NCBI GenBank assembly: GCA_963762085.1
Contig: CAVXJD010000003.1
Span: forward strand, 116,883 to 180,882
From: DASQGA01 sp963762085
GTDB taxonomy: Bacteria; Actinomycetota; Thermoleophilia; Gaiellales; Gaiellaceae
Length of the DNA stretch: 64,000 nt
Reading direction: 5' to 3'
Part shown: positions 23,376 through 31,925 of the stretch, piece by piece
How the letters are laid out: every line of letters begins with the position of its first letter
Position numbering within the stretch: position 1 is the first letter of the stretch
Notes under the pieces: model-generated
The model's database searches: none
What the model was told of the DNA's origin: nothing
The model's input: the letters and a program-made list of their open reading frames with translations, nothing else
Program-made: the position numbers and the translations under genes

Positions 23376-24473
23376 TCAGGACTTGGTCGGCGCCGTCAGC
23401 TCGCGCTCGGCCGGCTGACCGGTGCGGAGCTCGCGGCTGCGCTCAGCCTCGGCGTTGACCTCGGCTCCGAACAGGATCGCGAGGGCCGAGAGCCAGAGCC
23501 AGGTGAGCATGATGATCACTGCGGCCAGGGAGCCCCACGTCTTGTTGTATGAGCTGAAGAGGCTCACGTAGAGCGCGAACAGGCCGGACGCAGCCAGCCA
23601 GATGACCACGGCAACGGCCGCTCCGGGGGTGAGGAACCTCCACCGCGGATGGTCGACGTTCGGGCCCAGGTAGAGGATCACGGCGAAGGCGGCGAGAAGG
23701 CCGCCGATCAGGATTGGCCACTGTGCCGTCCACCAGATCCAGCCGAACATGGTCTCGAGCCCGAGAGCGTCGCCGACCCAGTCGGAGATCGCCGGACCGA
23801 GGACGAGCAGCGCGAACACGAGCCCGAACGCGACCAGCAGGCAGGCGAGCATCTGAAGCGCGGCGATGCGCTGCTTCAGGAAGTTTCGGGTCTCCTTGCG
23901 GTCATAGACGCGGTTCAGCCCGCGCATGAGACCGGTCATGGCGCCGGTCGCGGTCCACAGAGCGAGAACGATGCCGATCACGATCATGAGCACGCCGCCA
24001 CCCTGGTTCTCGAGCGAGCGGTTCAGGCTTTCCTGGAGGAGCGAGATCGTCTCCCTCGGGACGACGCCCTGGAGGCTGTCCATGATCGACGCGACGGTGT
24101 CCCTTCCGGCCAACACGGTGAAGAGGCCCAGCGTCACGAGGAGCGCAGCCGGAATGGCAAGGAAGGCGTAGTAGGCGAGCGAAGCGGCGACGTCTGTGAT
24201 TCCGTCTTCGAGCGCCTCCTTGCCCGCCCGAATGACGATTGCCTTCCAGTCTCGCTTCGAGAGGTCGGTCGGGCCGGGATCAGCCAGGCCGGGCTCGCGT
24301 CGCTCCGGCTGAGGGCCGGGGGCATCGGGCTTCGGGGCGAGAGACTCGCCCTCCGCGCGCGCCTCCGGTTCCGCGGTTGCAGTTGTGTCGTTCTGCGGGC
24401 CATCGGGGTCAGAAGCCGACCAGTTCCGGACCTGGGGCCCGCGGACCGGCTTGCGGAAGGGCAGCAACCTCAT
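23376..24473 (-). CDS. YihY/virulence factor BrkB family membrane protein
   Basis: A 365-aa protein. The start is taken as the ATG at 24471-24473 because the longer frame runs into the tRNA-Leu gene on the other strand. A polar N-terminal region of about 100 residues precedes the YihY/BrkB domain with about six membrane segments; typical stretches are DVAASLAYYAFLAIPAALLV, LNRVYDRKETRNFLKQR and TWGSLAAVIIMLTWLWLSALAILFGAEVNAE. The family was once called RNase BN in error; its molecular role (possibly transport) is unknown. Confidence 0.9.
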   Translation of the reverse strand: MRLLPFRKPVRGPQVRNWSASDPDGPQNDTTATAEPEARAEGESLAPKPDAPGPQPERREPGLADPGPTDLSKRDWKAIVIRAGKEALEDGITDVAASLAYYAFLAIPAALLVTLGLFTVLAGRDTVASIMDSLQGVVPRETISLLQESLNRSLENQGGGVLMIVIGIVLALWTATGAMTGLMRGLNRVYDRKETRNFLKQRIAALQMLACLLVAFGLVFALLVLGPAISDWVGDALGLETMFGWIWWTAQWPILIGGLLAAFAVILYLGPNVDHPRWRFLTPGAAVAVVIWLAASGLFALYVSLFSSYNKTWGSLAAVIIMLTWLWLSALAILFGAEVNAEAERSRELRTGQPAERELTAPTKS

Positions 24474-24535
24474 GCTGAAAGCTTTTCCACTCGCCGGGGT
24501 TCTCACTCCCTTGCGGCGATCTATCCTTCGAGCAC

Positions 24536-24619
24536 GCGGGCGTGGCGGAACTGGAAGACGCGGCGGGTTTAGGTCCCGTTGGGCTTCGGCCCTTGGAGGT
24601 TCGAGTCCTCTCGCCCGCA
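24536..24619 (+). tRNA. tRNA-Leu (anticodon TAG)
   Basis: A class II tRNA with acceptor GCGGGCG/CGCCCGC, discriminator A, anticodon loop TTTAGGT giving TAG, a long variable arm (TTGGGCTTCGGCCCTT) and T arm AGGTTCGAGTCCT. A TATCCT -10-like box lies at 24522-24527. Confidence 0.96.
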
Positions 24620-24671
24620 CTCAGCCTCCTGACCCGGAGAGGGGCTTCGCTGGCACAATGGCCCTTCCCCG

Positions 24672-26030
24672 ATGAAGACCCAGATCGAAGAGCTCCCGGA
24701 GAGCAAGGTGCGCCTCGCAGTTGAGGTGCCCGAGGCGGACGTCCAGCATGCCTACGAGCACGCGGCGTCGGACCTCGCAGGGTCGATCCGCGTGCCGGGT
24801 TTTCGCAAGGGTCACGTCCCCCCGAAAGTCGTGATGGCACGCGTGGGACGCGCGGCCGTCTGGGAAGAGGCGGTGCGAAGCCACATCGATACCTGGTTCT
24901 GGAACGCGGCGACCGATTCGGGCATCCGTCCGATCTCGACGCCCGAGGTCGAGTACGACGGCCTTCCCGGGGACAACGACACCTTCCACTTCACCGCGAC
25001 GGTGGCCGTGCTGCCGGAGCCGGAGCTCGGCGACTGGACGACGCTCGAGGTGCCCGGCGCGGAGCCCGAGGTCCCCGAGGAGCTCGTTGCCGAGGAGCTC
25101 GAGGCGCTCCGGACGAGCGTCGCCGAGCTCGTGCCGGTCACCGACCGCCCTGTGATCGAGGGGGACACGGTCGTTCTCGATCTCCTGGGTGACGAGACCG
25201 GGACGCAGCGCGACTACGTCGCCGAGGTGGGCGACGGGCGGCTGATCGAGCCGATCGAGGCCGCGCTGCCCGGGATGAAGCCCGGCGAGACGAAGACCGT
25301 TCAGCTCCAGGTCGACGAGGAGCGGACCACCGACGTCGAAGTGGCGGTCAAGGAGGTCAAGGAGAAGGCTCTGCCCGAGCTCGACGACGACCTCGCGCGC
25401 GCCGCGAGCGAGTTCGAGACGCTCGCCGAGCTTCGCGGCGACCTCGAGGCCCGGCTCCGCGAGCAGCTCGAAGACGAGCTCGACGCCCGTTTTCGCGAGA
25501 ACGCCGTCGACGCCCTCGTCGACGTCTCCGATGTCGGGCCGATCGAGCCACTCGTCGAGCGGCGCTCTGCCGAGCTCCTGACCGGGCTCGTCCGGTCGCT
25601 CGAGCGGCGTGGTATTTCGTTCCAGACCTATCTCGCCATGACCGGGCAGCCGCAGGACACGGTTGTGGCCCGCCTGCGGGAGCAGGCCGCACAGGCAGTG
25701 AAGCGCGAGCTCGTCCTCGACGCGGTCGCCAAACGGCTTGGCACCGAGGTCTCGGACGAAGAAGTGGAGGAGCTGATCAGCGCTCAAGCGGCCGAAGTCG
25801 GGGAGGACCCGGAGCGGATCGGTACCGTGATGCGTGAGACCGGCGGCTTCGAGCAGCTGCGAGCCGATCTGAGGCTCAAGAAAGCTCTGGACGAGGTCGT
25901 CTCACAGGTACGGCGAATACCCGTCGAGCTCGCGCAGGCGCGCGAGAAGCTTTGGACACCAGAGAAGGAAAAGGCCGGCGCCGGGATGAAGATCTGGACG
26001 CCCGGCAGCGAGGAGGCAGAAAGAACATGA
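24672..26030 (+). CDS. tig: Trigger factor, ribosome-associated chaperone and prolyl isomerase
   Basis: A 452-aa protein with the three trigger-factor domains: the N-terminal ribosome-binding domain whose signature reads GFRKGHVPPKV (residues about 42-52), an FKBP-type isomerase domain (residues about 155-240, GDTVVLDLLG onward) and the helical C-terminal arm domain. The end carries a short extension with two similar WTP motifs (LWTPEKE and IWTPGSE). It heads a tig-clpP-clpX cluster, a common bacterial order, and overlaps clpP in an ATGA junction, so chaperone and protease are coupled. Confidence 0.96.
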   Translation: MKTQIEELPESKVRLAVEVPEADVQHAYEHAASDLAGSIRVPGFRKGHVPPKVVMARVGRAAVWEEAVRSHIDTWFWNAATDSGIRPISTPEVEYDGLPGDNDTFHFTATVAVLPEPELGDWTTLEVPGAEPEVPEELVAEELEALRTSVAELVPVTDRPVIEGDTVVLDLLGDETGTQRDYVAEVGDGRLIEPIEAALPGMKPGETKTVQLQVDEERTTDVEVAVKEVKEKALPELDDDLARAASEFETLAELRGDLEARLREQLEDELDARFRENAVDALVDVSDVGPIEPLVERRSAELLTGLVRSLERRGISFQTYLAMTGQPQDTVVARLREQAAQAVKRELVLDAVAKRLGTEVSDEEVEELISAQAAEVGEDPERIGTVMRETGGFEQLRADLRLKKALDEVVSQVRRIPVELAQAREKLWTPEKEKAGAGMKIWTPGSEEAERT

Positions 26031-26638
26031 GTCCGCTGATCCCCATGGTCGTAGAGCAGACGTCGCGCGGCGAGCGCGCGTTCGACATCTACTCGCGGCT
26101 CCTGAACGAGCGAATCATCTTCCTCGGCACGCCCGTGGACGACCAGATCGCGAACCTGATCGTGGCGCAGATGATCCACCTGGAGTCCGAGGACCCCGAC
26201 AAGGACATCTCGATCTACGTGAACTCGCCGGGTGGCTCGGTCTACTCGGGCCTGGCGATTTACGACACGATGCAGTACATCAAGCCCGACGTGCAGACCA
26301 TCTGCGTCGGCATCGCGATGTCGATGGGCGCGATCATCCTCGCCGGAGGGACGGAAGGGAAGCGCATGGCCCTCCCGAATGCCAAGATCCTCATCCACCA
26401 GGTCTCGGGCGGTTTCCAGGGGCAGGCCACGGACATCGAGATCCAGGCACGCGAGACGATCGCGATCAAGCGGCGCCTGGAGGAGATCACGGCCTTCCAC
26501 ACCGGGCAGCCACTCGACAAGGTCTCGAAAGACATGGAGCGGGATTACTTCATGACGGCTGACGAAGCAAAGGAATACGGGATCATCGACACCGTCGTCT
26601 CGCAGCGAGGCGCGGGTGTGGCGGTGGCCGCCACCTAG
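26027..26638 (+). CDS. clpP: ATP-dependent Clp protease proteolytic subunit
   Basis: A 203-aa ClpP starting at ATG 26027, overlapping the tig stop. The catalytic Ser is in GIAMSMGAIIL, the His in PNAKILIHQVSGG and the Asp in the ERDYFMTADEAKEYG region. The N-terminus MSPLIPMVVEQTSRGERAFDI is a typical ClpP propeptide with the start of the axial loop. It forms the tetradecameric chamber used by ClpX encoded next to it. Only one clpP is present here, whereas many actinobacteria have a clpP1-clpP2 pair; a second copy may be elsewhere. Confidence 0.97.
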   Translation: MSPLIPMVVEQTSRGERAFDIYSRLLNERIIFLGTPVDDQIANLIVAQMIHLESEDPDKDISIYVNSPGGSVYSGLAIYDTMQYIKPDVQTICVGIAMSMGAIILAGGTEGKRMALPNAKILIHQVSGGFQGQATDIEIQARETIAIKRRLEEITAFHTGQPLDKVSKDMERDYFMTADEAKEYGIIDTVVSQRGAGVAVAAT

Positions 26639-26674
26639 CGGCCGAGGCCATTTCGAGATACAAGAAGGGTAGAC

Positions 26675-27952
26675 GTGGCGAGAGCAACCGACGGAAACGA
26701 ACAGCTCCTCTGCAGCTTCTGCGGCAAGAGCCAACGACAGGTCAAGAAGCTGATCGCCGGTCCGGGCGTCTACATCTGCGACGAGTGCATCGACCTTTGT
26801 AACGAGATCATCGACGAGGAGCTCACGGCTCCTTCCCAGCTCGACCTCGACAACCTGCCGCGCCCGAAGGAGATCTACGAGGTCCTGAACGACTACGTGG
26901 TCGGGCAGGAAGAAGCCAAGCGCACCCTCGCGGTCGCCGTCTACAACCATTACAAGCGCGTTCAGATGGCGACGCCTGAGGGCGAGGTCGAGCTCCAGAA
27001 GTCGAACATCCTCTTGCTCGGCCCGACCGGCTGCGGCAAGACGCTTCTGGCTCAGACGCTCGCGCGGATCCTGAACGTCCCGTTCGCGATCGCCGACGCG
27101 ACCGCCCTCACCGAGGCGGGCTACGTCGGCGAGGACGTCGAGAACATCCTGCTGAAGCTCATCCAGGCCGCCGACTTCGACGTGAAGAAGGCAGAGACCG
27201 GGATCATCTACATCGACGAGGTCGACAAGATCGCGCGGAAGGCGGACAACCCGTCGATCACGCGCGACGTGTCGGGGGAGGGCGTCCAGCAGGCGCTCCT
27301 CAAGATTCTCGAGGGGACGGTGGCCTCCGTGCCGCCCCAGGGCGGGCGTAAGCACCCGCACCAGGAGTTCCTCTCGATCGACACGACGAACATCCTCTTC
27401 ATCTGTGGCGGCGCGTTCGCCGGCCTCGAGAAGATCATCGGCAAGCGGATCGGCAAAAACCAGGTCGGCTTCGGAGCGGACGTCAAGTCGAAGCGCTCGA
27501 TGGAGGGCACGGAGTTGCTCTCCGGCGTCATGCCCGAGGACCTTCTCTCGTACGGCCTCATCCCGGAGTTCATCGGGCGCCTGCCCGTCATCTCCGCGGT
27601 GCACCAGCTGACCCGCGAGGACCTCGTCGAGATCCTTCAGGAGCCGAAGAACGCGCTCGTGAAGCAGTACCAGCGTTTCTTCAACTACGACTCGATCGAG
27701 CTCATCTTCATGGAGGACGCGCTCTGGGAGATCGCCGACAAGGCACTCGACCGGGACACTGGCGCACGCGGCCTACGCTCGATCATCGAGCACGCGCTCC
27801 TCGACGTCATGTTCGAGCTCCCGTCTCGCAAGGACGTGAACAAGTGCGTGATCACCAAGGAGACGATCGAGAAGAACTTGAAGCCGACTCTCGTGACCGA
27901 GGGCGGTCGAGAGGCAGACGAGCCCGAAGAGCTCGCGGAAGAAAGCGCCTGA
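26675..27952 (+). CDS. clpX: ATP-dependent Clp protease ATPase subunit ClpX
   Basis: A 425-aa protein starting at GTG 26675. It has the N-terminal zinc-binding domain (CSFCGKSQ and CDECIDLC), the AAA+ module with Walker A GPTGCGKT and Walker B IIYIDEVDKI, the sensor region, and the C-terminal D2 domain with GARGLRSIIEHALLDVMFELPS. The IGF-type ClpP-binding loop reads IGFGAD-like (VGFGADVK). It unfolds substrates for ClpP. The gap to clpP is 36 bp, consistent with one operon. The C-terminal tail is acidic. Confidence 0.97.
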   Translation: MARATDGNEQLLCSFCGKSQRQVKKLIAGPGVYICDECIDLCNEIIDEELTAPSQLDLDNLPRPKEIYEVLNDYVVGQEEAKRTLAVAVYNHYKRVQMATPEGEVELQKSNILLLGPTGCGKTLLAQTLARILNVPFAIADATALTEAGYVGEDVENILLKLIQAADFDVKKAETGIIYIDEVDKIARKADNPSITRDVSGEGVQQALLKILEGTVASVPPQGGRKHPHQEFLSIDTTNILFICGGAFAGLEKIIGKRIGKNQVGFGADVKSKRSMEGTELLSGVMPEDLLSYGLIPEFIGRLPVISAVHQLTREDLVEILQEPKNALVKQYQRFFNYDSIELIFMEDALWEIADKALDRDTGARGLRSIIEHALLDVMFELPSRKDVNKCVITKETIEKNLKPTLVTEGGREADEPEELAEESA

Positions 27953-27966
27953 GCGGTTAGCTCGGC

Positions 27967-29904
27967 CTAGCGCTGCTCCCAGTCCACCGAGCACACGTTG
28001 ATGGGCTCCTTGAAGCCCTTCAGCGTCGCGGCGCGATGGTTCTTCGTCGGGAAGTCGTCCAGGGCATCCAGGGTGACCTGGCTGCCGAGAATCTCGCGCC
28101 CTTCCGCCTGCGCGCCGATACGAGCCGCCGCGTGGACGCCACGACCGTGGTAGCTCTCGCCCTGCTGGAGCGCTCCGTCCGTGTGCACGCCGATCCGAAC
28201 ATCGAAGACGAACTCCTGGTCGACCGTCTTCTGGACCGCGATGGCGGCCCGCACAGCTTGTTCGGCATCGTCGAAGGCGACGAAGAATCCATCGCCCGTG
28301 TGGTCGACCACCTGGCCCGCCCAGTCGGCGAAGATCGACCTGAGCGCGTCGTCGTGGAGGCGCAGGGCGTTCGCCCAGTGACGGTCCTCGATCGTGCTCA
28401 GGAGGTCGGTGGACCTGACGATGTCTGTGAAGATGAAGGTCTTCATCACCGTCCTCTTGACCGCGAGGAGCTCTGCAAGCCGCTCGGCGTCGCGCACCGC
28501 GCCGAGGCGCTCGAAGCGAGCTGCGGCCGCCTGGAACTCCCAGACGGCACGCTCCTCGTCTCCATCCAGTCGTGCGGCGCGCCCGAGTGCCTCGCGTGTT
28601 CGGGCGACGTCGTACGTGGCTCCCGTGGCGTCCCAGAACGTTCTGGCCTGCCGGAGGCAGGTGTAGGCGGCGGCCGCGTCTCCACGCGCGAGCTTGACGG
28701 TTCCCCGCGCGAACGCTCCTGACGCCTTGAGCGCGGACGTGTCGTAGGTCTCGGCCGCCTCGACCAGCTCGTCGACATACCCCTGGGCCTCGTCCAGCTC
28801 GTCCGCAGCGATCGCGATCTCGACCGCGGCGGGGAGGAGCCGGACTCGCGCCGGGATCCCGAGCGTGCCGTCGCTGAGCGCGCGACGAATCGAGGAGAGC
28901 GCGCTCTTGACGTTGCCCTGGCCGAGCCTGAGGAGCGAGAGCCCCGGCTCTGGGTCCTTCCCGTACTCGTCAGCCTCGCGGAACGAGGCCTCGGCCTTAG
29001 CGAGCTCGCCGAGGCGGAGGCGAGCTTCGCCGAGCTCATAGAAGGCAGCCCCCGCGATCCGCGGACACCACATGCGAAGCTCCTCGCCCGCCATGCTGGC
29101 CACGGCACCCGCCTCGGTCAGCTTGCCCTTGAAGCGCATCACCTCGGCCCGGTTCACCCGGCAAAGCCCGGGGAAAGCGGAAGCGGAGACCGACTCACAG
29201 AATTCAGTGGCCCTGTCGGTCCACTCTCCGGCGCGGTCGTAGTCGGCGAGGTCACGGCAAGCGCCGATCGTGTTGCAGTAGACGATCAGTGTCGACCTCG
29301 GATCGAGCTCGCCGCCGAAGGCGGCTGTGCTCGCCTCGTCGAGCAGCAGCTGGCCCTCAGCGACATCGCCCTTTTCGATGAGCGCGGTTCCCTGCCGTTG
29401 CATTCCTCGCACTTCCAGATTCCGGTCGCCGAAGCGCTTCCCGATCTCCTCGGCCTGCTTGGCGAGAGCGATTGCTCCGTCGAAGTCGTGCTTGCCCTGC
29501 ATGAAGAGCGCTTGCTGCAAGGCCCAGTAGCCGTGCGCGAAACCCTCAGGCTCCTCGTCGAGCAAGCGCTTGGCGCGGCTCATCCAGCCCTGCGCAACCG
29601 CCTGCTGGAGCTGGCCGCTGTAGCTGTGCGCTAGTTCAACGGCGACGTACGCGGCCCTCGCCTTCTCGCCCTCTTGCACCAGAGCGGCGTAGGCCCGCTC
29701 CATGACAGCAAGAGCATCCTTGAACTCCCCCGTCCAGAGCGCGGCGGCTGCGAAGAGCTCTAGGTCGCTCGCTCCCAGCTCGTTTTCGGCGTCCGCTTGC
29801 CTGAGCAACTCGTACGCCTCTCGCCAGTCGTTGCGCTCGATCGCTGCCCGGCCGGCAGCAAGCGCATCGTCTACGACCTGTGACATGGGAGGATTGTGGC
29901 ACAA
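27967..29904 (-). CDS. TPR protein with C-terminal class III nucleotide cyclase domain (copy 1)
   Basis: A 645-aa protein. About the first 470 residues are TPR-like helical repeats; the last 165 form a class III adenylate/guanylate cyclase homology domain. Both metal-binding Asp motifs are present (FTDIVRST and HTGDGFFVAF). The place of the transition-state Asn in the usual VNxAAR motif is His here (GVHAAARIG). The gene is a tandem paralogue of the next one and convergent with clpX with 14 bp between. This domain order is common in actinobacteria. Whether it makes cAMP, makes cGMP or is inactive cannot be told. Confidence 0.88.
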   Translation of the reverse strand: MCHNPPMSQVVDDALAAGRAAIERNDWREAYELLRQADAENELGASDLELFAAAALWTGEFKDALAVMERAYAALVQEGEKARAAYVAVELAHSYSGQLQQAVAQGWMSRAKRLLDEEPEGFAHGYWALQQALFMQGKHDFDGAIALAKQAEEIGKRFGDRNLEVRGMQRQGTALIEKGDVAEGQLLLDEASTAAFGGELDPRSTLIVYCNTIGACRDLADYDRAGEWTDRATEFCESVSASAFPGLCRVNRAEVMRFKGKLTEAGAVASMAGEELRMWCPRIAGAAFYELGEARLRLGELAKAEASFREADEYGKDPEPGLSLLRLGQGNVKSALSSIRRALSDGTLGIPARVRLLPAAVEIAIAADELDEAQGYVDELVEAAETYDTSALKASGAFARGTVKLARGDAAAAYTCLRQARTFWDATGATYDVARTREALGRAARLDGDEERAVWEFQAAAARFERLGAVRDAERLAELLAVKRTVMKTFIFTDIVRSTDLLSTIEDRHWANALRLHDDALRSIFADWAGQVVDHTGDGFFVAFDDAEQAVRAAIAVQKTVDQEFVFDVRIGVHTDGALQQGESYHGRGVHAAARIGAQAEGREILGSQVTLDALDDFPTKNHRAATLKGFKEPINVCSVDWEQR

Positions 29905-29957
29905 CGGCCGTCCGTGGAATTGGCCGTGCCCTCCCTGGGCATTCGCCTAGCCGGCCG

Positions 29958-31886
29958 TCAGCGCCAGGCGATCGAGACCACGTCCACGAGCTCCGAGATG
30001 CCCTTGAGCTCCGCGGCGCGGGGCTCGGAGACGCCGTAGCTCACGGCTCCGTGCGCGAGCGTCTCGGCGCTCGCCACGATTTCTCCGGCGCCCGCGAGCG
30101 CGCCGATCCGGGCCGCGGCATGGACACCATGGCCGCCGAAGTCGACCTCGTCCTTCGAGAACGCCTCGCCGGCGTGAAGGCCGATCCGAACGTCGGGCGA
30201 GATCCCGTCGTGCTCCGCGAGCGAGCGCTGGACCGCGACGGCCGCCTCGACCGCAGCCCCGGGACTATCGAAGGCCGCGAAGAAGCCGTCGCCGGTCTGC
30301 TTGATCACCTCGCCGCCCTGTGCGGTCAGCAGCTCGCGCAGCGTCCGGTCGTGCCAGGTCAGGAGCTTCTCCCATTTGGCCTCTCCGAGCGCCTCAGCGA
30401 GCTTGGTAGATTCGACGATGTCCGTGAACATGAAGGTACGGGTGAGCGGGACCTCGCCGAGGAGCTCGGCGGCACGTTGAGCGGCGAGGACCGCACCGAG
30501 ACGTTCGAAGGTGGCTCTCGCGTCGGTCAGCTCCTCGTGAGCGCCTTCGTCGTCGCCGAGCTTTCGGAGCGCGACCCCGAGGAGCAGCTGCGCCTCGGCC
30601 GTCTCGTACGGGATGCCGATCTCGCGCCAGATCGAAATCGAGCGAGCGAGCTCGTCTGCGGCTCCCTGGGGATCCCCTTCCGCGAGACGGATCTGGCCCC
30701 TCGCGAGGCAGGTCGTCGCCCGGAAGGCGGGAGTCGGCTCGTCGCCGACCCGAAATGTCTGGGTCAGCTCCTCGAGCTCGGACGCAGCCTCCCGCGCCGT
30801 CTTCAGGTCACCGGTTGCGAGGGCGATCTCGACCTGCGCGGGGAGGCGCCGGATGCGGCCCAGCGGATCATCCAAAGAGGCGAGTGAGCGCTTGATCGCG
30901 GACGAGGCGGCCTCGACCTTCCCCTGCGCCAGGCGGAGAAATGCGATCCCAGGCTGCGGGTCGGCGCCCCACTCCTTCGCCATCCGGTAGGACTCTTCGG
31001 CTGCGGCGAAGTCGCCGCGCCGCCGGCGGATCTCCCCGATCTCGTAGAAACCGGCCGCCGTTGTCCAGGCGTCGAACCCCTGGGTCTCCGCACAGGCTTG
31101 CAGCGCCTGTTCTTCCGCCTCGGGCCAGTCGCCGGCCAGTCGCTTCACCGTCGCCTGGTGCACGCGGCACGCGCCCGGGAAGCCCTTGATGTCGCTGCGG
31201 TCACACCAGCGGCCTGCTGCCTTCGTCCATTCGCGGGCGCGCCGATAGTCGCCAAGGCCGTTGCACGAGGTGATCGTGACGCAATAGATGAAGCCGGTGG
31301 AGAACGGGCGAAGCTCGCCGCTGACCGCCGCGGCCGTGGCCTCGTCGAGCAGTGCCAGGCCCTGGGTGGCGTTGCCCTTCAGCACCAGTGCCCGGCCCTG
31401 GACGACGAGCGACATTGCCTCAAGATCGCGGCTCTCGAAGCGCTTTGCCAGGGAGCGGGCGTCCTCGGCGCGGGCGATCACGTCGTCGAGGTTCCCGGTC
31501 ATCATCGCGTTCATGGCTCCGTGGACAGCGAGATAGCCATGCTCGATCGACTCATCAAGGCCATCGAGCAGGCGGCCTGCCTTTCCGAACCAGCCGCTGG
31601 CGACGGCGAAGTCGCCCTTCATGAAGTAGTCACCCGAGACTGTGAGGGCGACGAGGGCGGCCTTGCGCGGCTCTCCGGCCTCGACCCAGGCGGCCTGTGC
31701 CTGCTCGCGCAAGCCAATCGCCTCGTCGAGCTTGCCCAGCCAGTACGCGGCCTCGGCGAGGGCTTCGAGATCCTCGGGCGAAAGCGAGCCGGCGGCGGGG
31801 CTGAGGAGGTCGTAAGCCTCGCGCCAGGCACCGCGGGCGGCGGCCTCTCGGCCAGCTGAAAGAGCGTCGTCGACGACCTGAGTCAT
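29958..31886 (-). CDS. TPR protein with C-terminal class III nucleotide cyclase domain (copy 2)
   Basis: A 642-aa paralogue of the neighbouring gene with the same layout: N-terminal TPR-like repeats (residues about 1-480) and a cyclase domain with FTDIVESTKLAEALG, QTGDGFFAAFD and GGHGVHAAARIG. As in copy 1, His replaces the usual Asn of VNxAAR, so the change predates the duplication. The start region (TQVVDDALSAGREAAARG) is almost the same in both. The gene is divergent from valS with a short gap that holds the valS promoter. Confidence 0.88.
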   Translation of the reverse strand: MTQVVDDALSAGREAAARGAWREAYDLLSPAAGSLSPEDLEALAEAAYWLGKLDEAIGLREQAQAAWVEAGEPRKAALVALTVSGDYFMKGDFAVASGWFGKAGRLLDGLDESIEHGYLAVHGAMNAMMTGNLDDVIARAEDARSLAKRFESRDLEAMSLVVQGRALVLKGNATQGLALLDEATAAAVSGELRPFSTGFIYCVTITSCNGLGDYRRAREWTKAAGRWCDRSDIKGFPGACRVHQATVKRLAGDWPEAEEQALQACAETQGFDAWTTAAGFYEIGEIRRRRGDFAAAEESYRMAKEWGADPQPGIAFLRLAQGKVEAASSAIKRSLASLDDPLGRIRRLPAQVEIALATGDLKTAREAASELEELTQTFRVGDEPTPAFRATTCLARGQIRLAEGDPQGAADELARSISIWREIGIPYETAEAQLLLGVALRKLGDDEGAHEELTDARATFERLGAVLAAQRAAELLGEVPLTRTFMFTDIVESTKLAEALGEAKWEKLLTWHDRTLRELLTAQGGEVIKQTGDGFFAAFDSPGAAVEAAVAVQRSLAEHDGISPDVRIGLHAGEAFSKDEVDFGGHGVHAAARIGALAGAGEIVASAETLAHGAVSYGVSEPRAAELKGISELVDVVSIAWR

Positions 31887-31912
31887 ATGGAGTCTCTCGA
31901 ATTCTACGCCCG

Positions 31913-31925
31913 TACAATCGGGACG
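31913..31925 (+). promoter_or_regulatory. -10 box for leaderless valS
   Basis: TACAAT at 31913-31918 lies 6 nt before the GTG at 31925, with no Shine-Dalgarno sequence in between. Confidence 0.6.
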
